A stretch of DNA of 20,266 nucleotides from Mageeibacillus sp. UBA5734 (lineage in GTDB: Bacteria; Bacillota; Clostridia; Saccharofermentanales; UBA5734): contig DIGA01000080.1 in assembly GCA_002419365.1 (NCBI GenBank), positions 1-20,266 of the forward strand. Reading direction: 5' to 3'. Made by a program: the position numbers and the translations under genes. Positions 6,793-14,075 of the stretch are shown one piece after another. Below the pieces are notes generated by a model, which had not been told where the DNA came from, made no database searches, and saw nothing but the letters and a program-made list of their open reading frames with translations. Each line of letters starts with the position of its first letter. The first letter of the stretch is position 1.

Positions 6793-8692
6793 GGATGAGC
6801 ACACGTCCGATCTGGTCGATCCGGTAACCACCCAGCCGCTCCAGACGATCCCGGAAGGCCGCGGAACGCAGGATCGAAAGGAAACGCTGCACTGCTGGTG
6901 TTTCATAAGCGGATGCCAGGACCAGGAAATCATACCGCTCCTCGGCAACCGGAATAAAAGCGAGGCCGAAAATCCGCGCCGCAGCCAGGATACCGAGCCC
7001 TGCGTCGGCACTGCCACCCTTGATCTGGGCTGCGACAGCCGTATGAGTCAGCTCCTCCCGTGTATAGCCATCAATCTGGTCTGGTGCAAGGCCGAGCTGA
7101 CGCAGCTGATAATCCAGCAGCAAGCGCGTGCCAGCCCCTTTCTGGCGGTTGACATAGCGGATACCCGGGCGGGCCAGATCGGCCAGGCCGGAAAGCTGCA
7201 ACGGATTGCCGGCGGCCACCATCAGCCCCTGCTGGCGATAGACCCCCTCTACCAGGATAATTTCTCCCGGCTGGAAATTTTTCACCACTGCAGCCCGGTT
7301 GTAGTCGCCGCTGGCCTCATCCAGCAAATGGATCCCGGCCAAATGGGCTTCGCCGCGGCGCAGAGCCAGCAGGCCGCCGAAACTGCCAGCGTGGGAAGAT
7401 TTGAGCTGGATGGTGTGATCCATTTCGCGCGCCAGCAGGTCCATGCATTCATCGAGCAGCGGATCGTGGCTGCCGATTACGCTCAGCGTCCCGGCAATGG
7501 CGCCCAGAGGCCTGAGCAACTGGATCTCAACCGTGTCGCCTGCTTCATAACCCTCGCAGTCCTGCGGCACCACCAGCCAGCCATCGGCCTTGAGGAAACT
7601 CGAGACCAGGCCGGCACCGCGCTCGAGCGGAATCGCGGCATAGCGGCCATTGACCAGGCTGAGACGAACCCGGATGTACTCCTGGTATTTGAGCGAGGAC
7701 AGCAACCGGCGCGACAAATGGGCCGTGACAGTTGGCCGGACCGGGATATCCAGCCGGAACATCCGGCGCAGCAGAGGGGCAACGATTTCCTCGAGTACGA
7801 CCAGGCCGGAGACCGGGTAGCCCGGCAGACCGATCACCGGCACAGATCTGATCCGGCCCAGGATGGCTGGCTTGCCAGGCCGGATGGCCAGGCCATGGTA
7901 GAAAACGTCGCCCAGACCTGAGATCACTTGCGTCGTGTAATCGTCGCGACCTGCAGAAGAACCGGCCAGGACCAGAACCAGATCGGAACGGTCTGCCGCC
8001 ACCTGGACTGCATGCTGCAAGGCATCGAGTCGGTCAGGGATGATCGCAGTCGTTTCAACCACGGCCCCCCAGCTTGTCAGCAGGCTGCCGAACAGCGTTG
8101 AATTGAATTCGGCAATCTGACCAGGTAGCAGGACGCTCTCTGGAGCGACAATCTCGTCACCGGTCGGAATCAGGGTGACGGTCGGACGGCGCAGGACCGG
8201 AACAGTCAGGACCCCTCCGGCTACCAGCATGCCCAGGGCTCCGGGCGTCAGGGATGAGTAGCTTGGCAGCAGCATGTCCCCGGCCGAAAAGTCCTCGCCT
8301 ATCTGGCGAATATGCTGCCAGGGTGTGGCCGGTGTGGAAAGCAAGACGTGGTCATCGCGCCGGATCAGTTCCTCCACCATGACGACCGCATTGCAACCGT
8401 CCGGCAGCGGATCGCCGGTGTCGACCATCACATACTGGCCGTCAGCCAATGCGACCGGATCGAGATCGCTGGCGCCAAAGGTGTCTGAGGCGAGAACGGC
8501 GATGCCGTCCATGGCACAGGCCAGGTAATGCGGCACATTCAGCCTGGCATAGATGGCTTCGGCCGTGATCCGGCCGGCAGCCTGGGTGACCGGAACCTGT
8601 TCGACCGCTGGAGTTGTCTGAGAGTCGAAAACCGGCAGATAGGCAAGCAAAGCCTCCTGTAGCGGTGTGTTTTTCAGATAGGTTTGTTCCAC
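6785..8692 (-). CDS. moeA: MoeA fused to a periplasmic-binding-protein-like domain
   Basis: This 635-residue protein has two parts. Residues 1 to about 400 are a MoeA molybdotransferase, with MDGIAV near the N-terminus, the LAGSSAGRDD loop and the GLPGYPVSG motif; MoeA inserts molybdate or tungstate into adenylylated pyranopterin. Residues about 402-635 (from TLSVIGSHDPLLDECM) resemble the PBP-like/LysR-ligand domain family, with VNRQKGAGTRLLLDYQL and SADAGLG motifs. Such fusions are known in bacteria and archaea, and the domain could sense or channel an oxyanion, but this is unproven. The start is GTG 8692 with AAGGAGG seven bases upstream, overlapping the preceding moeA by 19 bases. With two MoeA paralogues in one operon, a division between W and Mo, or between carriers, is a reasonable inference. 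Confidence 0.92.
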   Translation of the reverse strand: MEQTYLKNTPLQEALLAYLPVFDSQTTPAVEQVPVTQAAGRITAEAIYARLNVPHYLACAMDGIAVLASDTFGASDLDPVALADGQYVMVDTGDPLPDGCNAVVMVEELIRRDDHVLLSTPATPWQHIRQIGEDFSAGDMLLPSYSSLTPGALGMLVAGGVLTVPVLRRPTVTLIPTGDEIVAPESVLLPGQIAEFNSTLFGSLLTSWGAVVETTAIIPDRLDALQHAVQVAADRSDLVLVLAGSSAGRDDYTTQVISGLGDVFYHGLAIRPGKPAILGRIRSVPVIGLPGYPVSGLVVLEEIVAPLLRRMFRLDIPVRPTVTAHLSRRLLSSLKYQEYIRVRLSLVNGRYAAIPLERGAGLVSSFLKADGWLVVPQDCEGYEAGDTVEIQLLRPLGAIAGTLSVIGSHDPLLDECMDLLAREMDHTIQLKSSHAGSFGGLLALRRGEAHLAGIHLLDEASGDYNRAAVVKNFQPGEIILVEGVYRQQGLMVAAGNPLQLSGLADLARPGIRYVNRQKGAGTRLLLDYQLRQLGLAPDQIDGYTREELTHTAVAAQIKGGSADAGLGILAAARIFGLAFIPVAEERYDFLVLASAYETPAVQRFLSILRSAAFRDRLERLGGYRIDQIGRVLIHA

Positions 8693-10053
8693 TGGGAGCC
8701 TCCTTCTGTGTGCCTGTCATTGGTCGCACCAGGCTCTTGGAGCAAGGACACATCGACCTCGCTCCCTGCCTCGAGCCCTTCACTGTCGCGATCGATCACC
8801 AGATAGCCATCGCTGGACGAAAGTTGAGTGACCAGGCCCGAACGGGTTGGCAATGGTTCGGCCAGCCAGGCGGCCGGCAGACCATCTGCAACCGCAGCGG
8901 GTGTCAGGCGGACGAGGACGAATTCCTCGCGGCCGTGGTTGGAAGGGATCCGGCTCGTGATCCGGGCTCGGACTTTGGACCGGGCCACAGGAGACCTGCC
9001 ACCCAAGGTTGCGAGCAAAGGCAACACCAGTTGTTCGAAAACGAACCAGGCGGCAACTGGATGCCCTGGCAGGCCGATCACGGCTTTGCCCTGGCAGATC
9101 CCGGCCACGGTTGGCTTGCCAGGTTTGACCGCCAGACCGTGCAAGAGCACGCCGGGTTGGCCGGCAGAGGCGATTGCGCGCTCGACATAATCACGCGCTC
9201 CGGCCGAGCTGCCGCCGGAGATCAGGACCAGATCCGATTGGTCCAATGCGGTCTGCAACATGACAGACAGATCTTCCAGCTGGTCGCGCACGATGCCGAG
9301 TTCGACCGGCAGCGCATGGGCTTCCCGGACTGCAGCGGCCAGCATGGGGCCATTGGCATCATAGACTGTACCAGGCAGAGCTAGTAGAGGACCAGCAGGC
9401 TCGTTCCTGCTTCCTGGGGCGCCATCCAACCTTGACTGGCCAGCAGCGACCAGCTCATCACCCGTAGAAAGGATACCGACCCGAACCCGGGGGAAAACCC
9501 GGACTTGGCTCAATCCCAAGGCTGCCAGGGCGCCGATCTCCTGGGATTTCAGGCAGCGTCCGGAGGGCAGGACGACCTGGCCAGACCGCGTGTCGTCACC
9601 GCGCCGCGTCACGTGACTGCCCGGTGATACACTGCGTGTCACCAACCGTGTTTCGGCATCGATCTGTTCGACGTCCTCAATCATGACCATGGCATCAGCT
9701 CCGGGAGGCAGCATGCCACCGGTGGCTACACTGAAACAAGATCCGGCAACCAGCGGCTGTGTGGCCACTTGGCCCATCGCGATCTCTCCGGCCCAGTTCA
9801 AAATGGCCGGCAGGGCTTCGCTGGCACCGAACGTATCGGCCGCCCGGACTGCCAGGCCATCGACTTGGGAACGGTCAAAAGAGGGGACATCCAAGGGCGC
9901 GACAATGGTTTCGGCCAGGATCCGGCCGGAGGCTTCGGCCAGGCTCACGGTTTCACTGGCTATCGCATCAGCCAGGTGGCGCCCGGACAACAACCGGGCT
10001 AATTCGCCCAGCAGCAAGTTCCGGGCTTTGTCCAAGGTCATGACTTTCAGCAT
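8674..10053 (-). CDS. moeA: Molybdopterin molybdenumtransferase MoeA
   Basis: The 459-residue protein has the MoeA domain order: an N-terminal helical region, SFDRSQVDGLAV with the conserved Asp, the LISGGSSAG loop of the MPT-binding domain, GLPGHPVAAWFVFEQ, and a C-terminal beta domain. It is somewhat longer than the usual 400-410 residues, partly from an insertion around GAPGSRNEPAGP in the central domain. It should insert Mo or W into the adenylylated cofactor made by Mog. ATG 10053 has no Shine-Dalgarno; ATG 10041 (MTLDKARN) is an alternative. Translation may instead be coupled to the short leader ORF at 10047-10112, whose TGA overlaps this ATG. It is the first long gene of the minus-strand cofactor operon and lies behind leader element B. 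Confidence 0.93.
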   Translation of the reverse strand: MLKVMTLDKARNLLLGELARLLSGRHLADAIASETVSLAEASGRILAETIVAPLDVPSFDRSQVDGLAVRAADTFGASEALPAILNWAGEIAMGQVATQPLVAGSCFSVATGGMLPPGADAMVMIEDVEQIDAETRLVTRSVSPGSHVTRRGDDTRSGQVVLPSGRCLKSQEIGALAALGLSQVRVFPRVRVGILSTGDELVAAGQSRLDGAPGSRNEPAGPLLALPGTVYDANGPMLAAAVREAHALPVELGIVRDQLEDLSVMLQTALDQSDLVLISGGSSAGARDYVERAIASAGQPGVLLHGLAVKPGKPTVAGICQGKAVIGLPGHPVAAWFVFEQLVLPLLATLGGRSPVARSKVRARITSRIPSNHGREEFVLVRLTPAAVADGLPAAWLAEPLPTRSGLVTQLSSSDGYLVIDRDSEGLEAGSEVDVSLLQEPGATNDRHTEGGSQWNKPI

Positions 10054-10112
10054 GGGATGCGGGCCAATCTGGTCGGGGTAAACGCCATCACCGGGTAGGA
10101 AACATCAAACAA
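10047..10112 (-). CDS. Possible 21-codon leader ORF in front of moeA
   Basis: A TTG at 10112 lies eight bases downstream of AAGGAG (10121-10126), the only good Shine-Dalgarno in the moeA leader. The reading frame gives MFDVSYPVMAFTPTRLARIPC and stops at a TGA that overlaps the moeA ATG (ATGCTGA). The Shine-Dalgarno lies inside the conserved 3' part of leader element B. The sequence shows the ORF and the overlap directly; translation and a regulatory role are inferred. The peptide has no recognisable motif. Confidence 0.4.
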   Translation of the reverse strand: MFDVSYPVMAFTPTRLARIPC

Positions 10113-10113
10113 A

Positions 10114-10213
10114 GGCCTAACTCCTTTTCACAGGGGAAGGCACGTTCTTTTCAGAACGGGCCCCGGTCGGTCCGCATGTCCCCTCAAGGGATTTAGCTGG
10201 ACAGACTCGAAGT
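10114..10213 (-). promoter_or_regulatory. Candidate Mo/W-cofactor riboswitch upstream of moeA (copy B)
   Basis: This is the second copy of the element seen before tupA, with the same 100-nt span. It has TTCGAGTCTGTCC, GCTAAA, a GGGGCC-containing arm with the stem GTTCT-GAAA-AGAAC, CCTTCC, GTGAAAAGGAG and a terminal GGCC. Unlike copy A, no terminator follows. Instead AAGGAG, part of a conserved purine block, is positioned to serve the leader ORF at 10047-10112. A translational switch is therefore the likely output. Assignment to the Moco/tungsten-cofactor riboswitch class is inferred from the shared blocks and from the genes controlled. Confidence 0.65.
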
Positions 10214-10229
10214 TGGTGTGCAATAGTAG

Positions 10230-10258
10230 ATTATAGCGAAAAAGACGGCTGGCCGGAA
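10230..10258 (-). promoter_or_regulatory. Probable promoter of the moeA operon
   Basis: A perfect TATAAT (minus strand, 10230-10235) lies about 17 bases before the first conserved block of leader element B, mirroring the tupA arrangement. The hexamer 17 bases upstream is TTCCGG, a poor -35, so the promoter may be weak or need an activator. Confidence 0.55.
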
Positions 10259-10289
10259 CCGTTTACAGAAACTTCCGGCCTGCTTTTTG
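10251..10289 (+). terminator. Strong hairpin with T-tract just upstream of mog
   Basis: GGCCGGAA pairs perfectly with TTCCGGCC, and an inner GTTT-ACAG-AAAC stem-loop extends it. The plus-strand side ends in TGCTTTTTG. On the minus strand the same hairpin is followed by AGCCGTCTTTTT, so it could stop transcription both ways. It sits only 22 bases before the mog start, either as insulation between divergent units or as an attenuator of mog. Confidence 0.6.
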
Positions 10290-10310
10290 CCTTTTTAACC
10301 TGGAGTCAGC

Positions 10311-10805
10311 ATGTCTTTGTACCGGATTGCCATTTTAACTGCCAGCGACAAAGGTGCAGCCGGCTTGCGCGAGGATCGCAGCGGGCCGGTGATAGCGGCT
10401 GCGCTAGCATCTGTCGGGACCATTGTTACCACCAGTATCGTCGCCGACGACCGGGTAACGATCGCCGGGCAGCTGCGCCGGTGGGCCGATAGCGAGGGGA
10501 TCGACCTGATCCTCACGACCGGCGGCACCGGCTTGTCACCGCGCGACATCACCCCCGAGGCGACGCTCGATGTGGTCGAACGCCTGGTGCCTGGTATCCC
10601 GGAGGCCATGCGAGCCTACAGCCTGACGTTGACCAACCGGGCCATGCTGTCGCGGGCTGTTGCCGGGACACGCGGCCGCACCCTGATTATCAACCTACCG
10701 GGCAGCCCTCGTGCTGTCAGTGAATGTCTCGAGGTGATCGTGCCTGTCCTGCCGCATGCCCTGGGGATCCTGACCGCGCGCGAAGGCGAATGTGCCCGGC
10801 CCTGA
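10311..10805 (+). CDS. mog: Molybdopterin adenylyltransferase (Mog/MoaB family)
   Basis: The 164-residue protein is a single MoCF-binding domain. TTGGTGLSPRDITPEAT (about residues 66-82) is the hallmark MPT-binding loop with the conserved Asp, and NLPGSPRAV is the second family motif. It should adenylylate pyranopterin to give the MPT-AMP substrate of MoeA. ATG 10311 has GGAG six bases upstream. It diverges from the moeA operon and is followed ten bases later by an exonuclease gene, so it seems to be transcribed separately from the other cofactor genes. No clear promoter is visible between the hairpin at 10251-10289 and the start. MoaB and Mog cannot be told apart by eye. Confidence 0.9.
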   Translation: MSLYRIAILTASDKGAAGLREDRSGPVIAAALASVGTIVTTSIVADDRVTIAGQLRRWADSEGIDLILTTGGTGLSPRDITPEATLDVVERLVPGIPEAMRAYSLTLTNRAMLSRAVAGTRGRTLIINLPGSPRAVSECLEVIVPVLPHALGILTAREGECARP

Positions 10806-10815
10806 AAGGACTCCC

Positions 10816-11715
10816 ATGCATACCATTGTTTTTGATCTCGAATGGAACATCGCTGGCCGGGCCAATCCGGTCGATGCCAAAACACAGGCTGCCATGCCTT
10901 TTGAAATCATCGAGATCGGTGCCGTCAAACTGAACGAACGCTACGAGATCATCGGTGAATTCTCCACCCATGTGCGCCCCAAGATCTATAAAGTCCTGAG
11001 CAGCCATATCGCTGCAGTCACCCGCCGTTTCCAGCAAAGCCTGAAATTCGGCCTGCCCTTTCCACAGGCGGCGCAAGAGTTTTTCCGGTGGTGCAGTTCC
11101 ACCGGTGATGATTATGCCCTCGCCATCTGGAGCGAAAGCGATCCAGCTGTCCTGCGCTCCAATCTCGCCTTCCATGGTCTGCCTGACCGCCTGCCCCTGC
11201 AATGCCTCGATGTCCAGCATGTGTTCGATGACATCGTCGAGCAGTCCGGCCAGCAGCGCAGCATTGAATATGCAGTGGATTTTCTGCGCCTGCCCAAGAC
11301 AGAACCCTTCCACCAGGCCGTCAAAGATGCCTGGTACACAGGCCGCATCCTGCAGGAGACTGCCCGGATTGCTGCCGATGAACAAAACCTGACCGACTTG
11401 CCGGGTATCTATGCCTATGACCCCAATCTCAACCGTTCTGCCAAGATCAGTCTGGAACCAGGGACCAGCCACGAGGCCATCTTGCACCGGCTGGTCAGCA
11501 GTAACCTGACGTGTCCGGCCTGTGAAACAGACTTGCAAACAGTGGTAGACTGGCAACGCCAGGGCAACCGGGCGGATGCCCGTTTTGTCTGCGCAGACCA
11601 TGGGCCTGTCGTAGGCAAGGCTCGCTTCCGCTCCAAGGAAAAAAGTGTGCTGACGGATCTGGTCCTGCGCCTGGAAAAGGGGCGCAAGATCCAGACCAGC
11701 GAGGAACCGACATGA
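10816..11715 (+). CDS. DEDDh 3'-5' exonuclease with C-terminal zinc-ribbon-like region
   Basis: The 299-residue protein begins with the ExoI motif FDLEWN (Asp7, Glu9), continues with EIIEIGAVKL, has a candidate middle Asp (Asp109 in WSESD) and ends the catalytic domain with His166 and Asp171 (FHQAVKDA). These are the four acidic residues and His of the DnaQ-like DEDDh fold, closest in appearance to the ERI-1/KapD-like group acting on RNA or DNA 3' ends. From about residue 230, TCPAC and a later CADH suggest a small zinc ribbon. ATG 10816 has AAAGGA seven bases upstream; the reading from 10792 would overlap mog. The stop overlaps the next gene. Its link to mog is positional only. Confidence 0.85.
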   Translation: MHTIVFDLEWNIAGRANPVDAKTQAAMPFEIIEIGAVKLNERYEIIGEFSTHVRPKIYKVLSSHIAAVTRRFQQSLKFGLPFPQAAQEFFRWCSSTGDDYALAIWSESDPAVLRSNLAFHGLPDRLPLQCLDVQHVFDDIVEQSGQQRSIEYAVDFLRLPKTEPFHQAVKDAWYTGRILQETARIAADEQNLTDLPGIYAYDPNLNRSAKISLEPGTSHEAILHRLVSSNLTCPACETDLQTVVDWQRQGNRADARFVCADHGPVVGKARFRSKEKSVLTDLVLRLEKGRKIQTSEEPT

Positions 11716-12656
11716 GTGTCTTCTGGTTCTCCTTCAATGGGATCACCCCGCTGATCCTGCTTGTTCTGCTCGGTTTTTTTCTCAAACATTACAAAATCAT
11801 CGACCAGACCATGATCGACAAGACCACCGGTTTCCTGTTCAAAGTGGCTTTCCCCGTTGCCCTGTTCAATTCGATCAACAAAATTGAAATCAGTGAATAC
11901 TTTAACCCCGGCATGTTCATTTTTGCCATTGGCACCATCGTCGGCATCGTGGTGATCCTGATGCTGATCCTGCCGCGTTTTGTCAAAGGCAACAAGCAGC
12001 GCGGCGCCATGGTCCAGGGAATCTACCGTGGCAATTACCTGCTCCTGGGCTATCCATTGGCCCAGAATCTGTTTGGCGAAACCGGCGTCGGTCCGACCGC
12101 CATGCTGCTGCCGATGGTCATTTTCACCTACAATGTCCTGGCTGTGTTTGTGCTCGAGTATTATCGCGGCGAAGAAGCCAAGGTCAAGTACTTGAAGGTT
12201 TTAGCCGGTCTCGTCAGAAACCCCCTGATCATTGGTGCGATCATCGGGGCTCTGTTCTCCTGGTCGCCCTGGAACTTGCCGTTGTTTCTCTCCCGGGCGG
12301 TGGATGATGTCGGTAAGATTGCCAATCCCATGGCCCTGATCTTGCTCGGTGGCCAGTTCAACTGGAGCAGGTTGGAGGGACGGATTTCACTGCTGGCCTG
12401 GGCGATTTCCCTGCGTGAATTCATCATCCCAGCCCTGACGACCCTGGCAGCGGTTGCCCTGGGTTTTCGCGGCCCGGAGCTGGGCGCCCTGTTCATCCTG
12501 TTTGCCTCGCCGACTGCGGTGACCAGCTTCATCATGGCCAAGACCATGAACAGTGACAGCGACCTGGCCAGCCAGATCGTCCTGGGTACCACGCTGATTT
12601 CCGGATTTTCCCTTTTTCTGGGCATTTACATTCTCAGAGCCTTGGCCTTGATCTGA
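11712..12656 (+). CDS. AEC (auxin efflux carrier) family transporter
   Basis: The 314-residue integral membrane protein has about ten hydrophobic segments in two blocks separated by a polar stretch near residues 155-165, as in the AEC family. It opens with ITPLILLVLLGFFLKHYKIID, has FPVALFNSI in the first block and FASPTAVTSFIMAKTM near the end, the latter a typical AEC motif. Bacterial members are often annotated as malate or other organic-acid permeases; the substrate here is unknown. The ATG overlaps the stop of the exonuclease gene (ATGA), indicating coupling. The 3' end contains the promoter of the glycine cleavage operon. Confidence 0.88.
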   Translation: MSVFWFSFNGITPLILLVLLGFFLKHYKIIDQTMIDKTTGFLFKVAFPVALFNSINKIEISEYFNPGMFIFAIGTIVGIVVILMLILPRFVKGNKQRGAMVQGIYRGNYLLLGYPLAQNLFGETGVGPTAMLLPMVIFTYNVLAVFVLEYYRGEEAKVKYLKVLAGLVRNPLIIGAIIGALFSWSPWNLPLFLSRAVDDVGKIANPMALILLGGQFNWSRLEGRISLLAWAISLREFIIPALTTLAAVALGFRGPELGALFILFASPTAVTSFIMAKTMNSDSDLASQIVLGTTLISGFSLFLGIYILRALALI

Positions 12657-12671
12657 AAAGAATCGTATAAT
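12642..12671 (+). promoter_or_regulatory. Promoter of the glycine cleavage operon
   Basis: TTGGCC and TATAAT (12666-12671) are 18 bases apart, with the -35 inside the last codons of the AEC transporter gene. The predicted leader is about 65 nt and contains two short hairpins (CAGGCC-AAAGA-GGCCTG and GCGG-CCGC). Nothing in it resembles a glycine riboswitch, which would need far more space. Confidence 0.6.
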
Positions 12672-12744
12672 GGATATGCAGGCCAAAGAGGCCTGGCTGA
12701 ACGCGGATAGACCCCGCTTATGGACCTGGTATGGAGGGATCTTC

Positions 12745-14040
12745 ATGGCAGAACAGACACCGCTCTACAGGGAACATCTCCAGTTATCCGGAAAAATGGT
12801 CGAATTTGCCGGTTTTCTCCTGCCGGTTCAGTATCCAGACGGGATCAGTGCCGAACACCTTGCTGTCCGACAAAACGCCGGCCTGTTCGATGTCTCGCAT
12901 ATGGGCGAGATCGAGGTCAGCGGCGAGCAGACGTATGCGTTCCTGGACTATCTCTTATCCCGCAGCCTGGCCAAAATCGACCAGGCCATCACCAGCCGGA
13001 GAGCCCTCTATGCCGTGATGTGTGCGGCCGATGGCACCGCTGTCGATGATCTCCTGATCTATCCCTTATCACCGACCCGTTGCCTGCTGATCGTCAATGC
13101 CGCTAACATCGCAGCTGACGAGGCCCATATCCGCGCGGTTGCTGATGAATGGGCCCGCGTGGACATCCTGCCTGCTGACCTTGCGATCGACAATCCCTCC
13201 GACCGGTGGGCTCAGCTTGCCCTGCAAGGGCCACAGAGTCTCCAGGTTCTGACGAAAATCGCATCCGGCCTGGCTGGCCCCGCTGTACCGTCGACTTTGA
13301 CGGCCAGATTTGCCGCTGACCGGCTGGCCTGGGTGGCCCAGTTATCCGCACTGAAAAAATACCAGTTCACCTATCTGCCTCTGGCGTTGCTGTTGGGCGA
13401 ATCTTATGACGGCCCTACGCATCTGATGGCGGATGATTTCGAGGCGGGAGGTACAACCGTGCTGGTTTCGCGCACGGGCTATACCGGTGAGGATGGCTTT
13501 GAGTTCTACCTCCGGCCTGAGGCCGCCCCCCTGCTCTGGCGAATGCTTGTAGCAGCCGGTGCCAAGCCCGCCGGCCTGGGTGCTCGCGACACGCTGCGCC
13601 TGGAGGCTGGCATGCCGCTTTATGGCCATGAACTCAGCCGCACCAACACCCCGCGCGAAGCCGGTCTCGACCGCTTCCTCGCCCTCGACAAGGCTTCGTT
13701 TGTCGGCCAGGCCGGACTGCTGGCTGAGCCGTCCCGCCAGCTGGTTGGACTGGTCTCCCTGGGCAAAGCGATCCCACGTGCAGGGTACCCGGTTCTTTCA
13801 GGCGACCAGGTGGTCGGTGCCGTGACATCGGGGACCTTTTCGCCCAGCCTGAATAAAGGCATTGCCCTGGCCCTGGTCGAGCGCACCGCAATACCGGCCG
13901 ATGACCTCGGCTTGCCTTCTGCTGGTTACCTAGCTGCCCTTCCATCTGACGTTGACCATACCGCCGGAATCCACACCCTGGCCATCGAGATCCGAGGCCG
14001 GTCGGAACCGTTTGCCCTCTGCCTGACACCCTTCATTTAA
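12745..14040 (+). CDS. gcvT: Glycine cleavage system T protein (aminomethyltransferase) with insertions
   Basis: GcvT moves the methylene group from the aminomethyl-lipoyl arm of GcvH to tetrahydrofolate and releases ammonia. Family motifs are clear: GLFDVSHMGE (about residues 46-55), DDLLIYPLS with Asp101, LVSRTGYTGEDGFE (about 240-253), GLGARDTLRLEAGMPLYGHEL and GAVTSGTFSPSLNKGIALA. ATG 12745 has GGAGG seven bases upstream; the in-frame ATG 12670 lies in the promoter. The protein has 431 residues against about 360-370 normally. Most of the excess lies between LQGP (160-163) and VSRTGYTG (241-248), where about 44 extra residues flank a normal SALKKYQF core, plus extra length near the C-terminus. 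All catalytic motifs are intact, so it should be active. Confidence 0.93.
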   Translation: MAEQTPLYREHLQLSGKMVEFAGFLLPVQYPDGISAEHLAVRQNAGLFDVSHMGEIEVSGEQTYAFLDYLLSRSLAKIDQAITSRRALYAVMCAADGTAVDDLLIYPLSPTRCLLIVNAANIAADEAHIRAVADEWARVDILPADLAIDNPSDRWAQLALQGPQSLQVLTKIASGLAGPAVPSTLTARFAADRLAWVAQLSALKKYQFTYLPLALLLGESYDGPTHLMADDFEAGGTTVLVSRTGYTGEDGFEFYLRPEAAPLLWRMLVAAGAKPAGLGARDTLRLEAGMPLYGHELSRTNTPREAGLDRFLALDKASFVGQAGLLAEPSRQLVGLVSLGKAIPRAGYPVLSGDQVVGAVTSGTFSPSLNKGIALALVERTAIPADDLGLPSAGYLAALPSDVDHTAGIHTLAIEIRGRSEPFALCLTPFI

Positions 14041-14075
14041 TTCACTGCCCTTGATTTGAAAGGAGGCCTTTGTCC

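Noticed and set aside
6793..7017. N-terminal extension of MoaA up to 7017
   Set aside because: The added 75 residues overlap the moeA fusion gene out of frame, resemble nothing in MoaA, and the ATG at 6792 gives the expected family start.
6764..7921. A 385-codon plus-strand open frame across moaA and the moeA fusion
   Set aside because: It lies opposite two genes with intact family motifs, and its own sequence is low in hydrophobic structure and unlike any family I know.
10047..10112. A frameshift hiding a longer MoeA N-terminus
   Set aside because: MoeA already begins at a normal family position (MTLDKARNLL), and the upstream short frame has no MoeA similarity, so a leader ORF is the better reading.
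12657..12744. Possible glycine riboswitch before gcvT
   Set aside because: The leader from the predicted start is only about 65 nt and holds two small hairpins; the conserved glycine aptamer cores are not seen.
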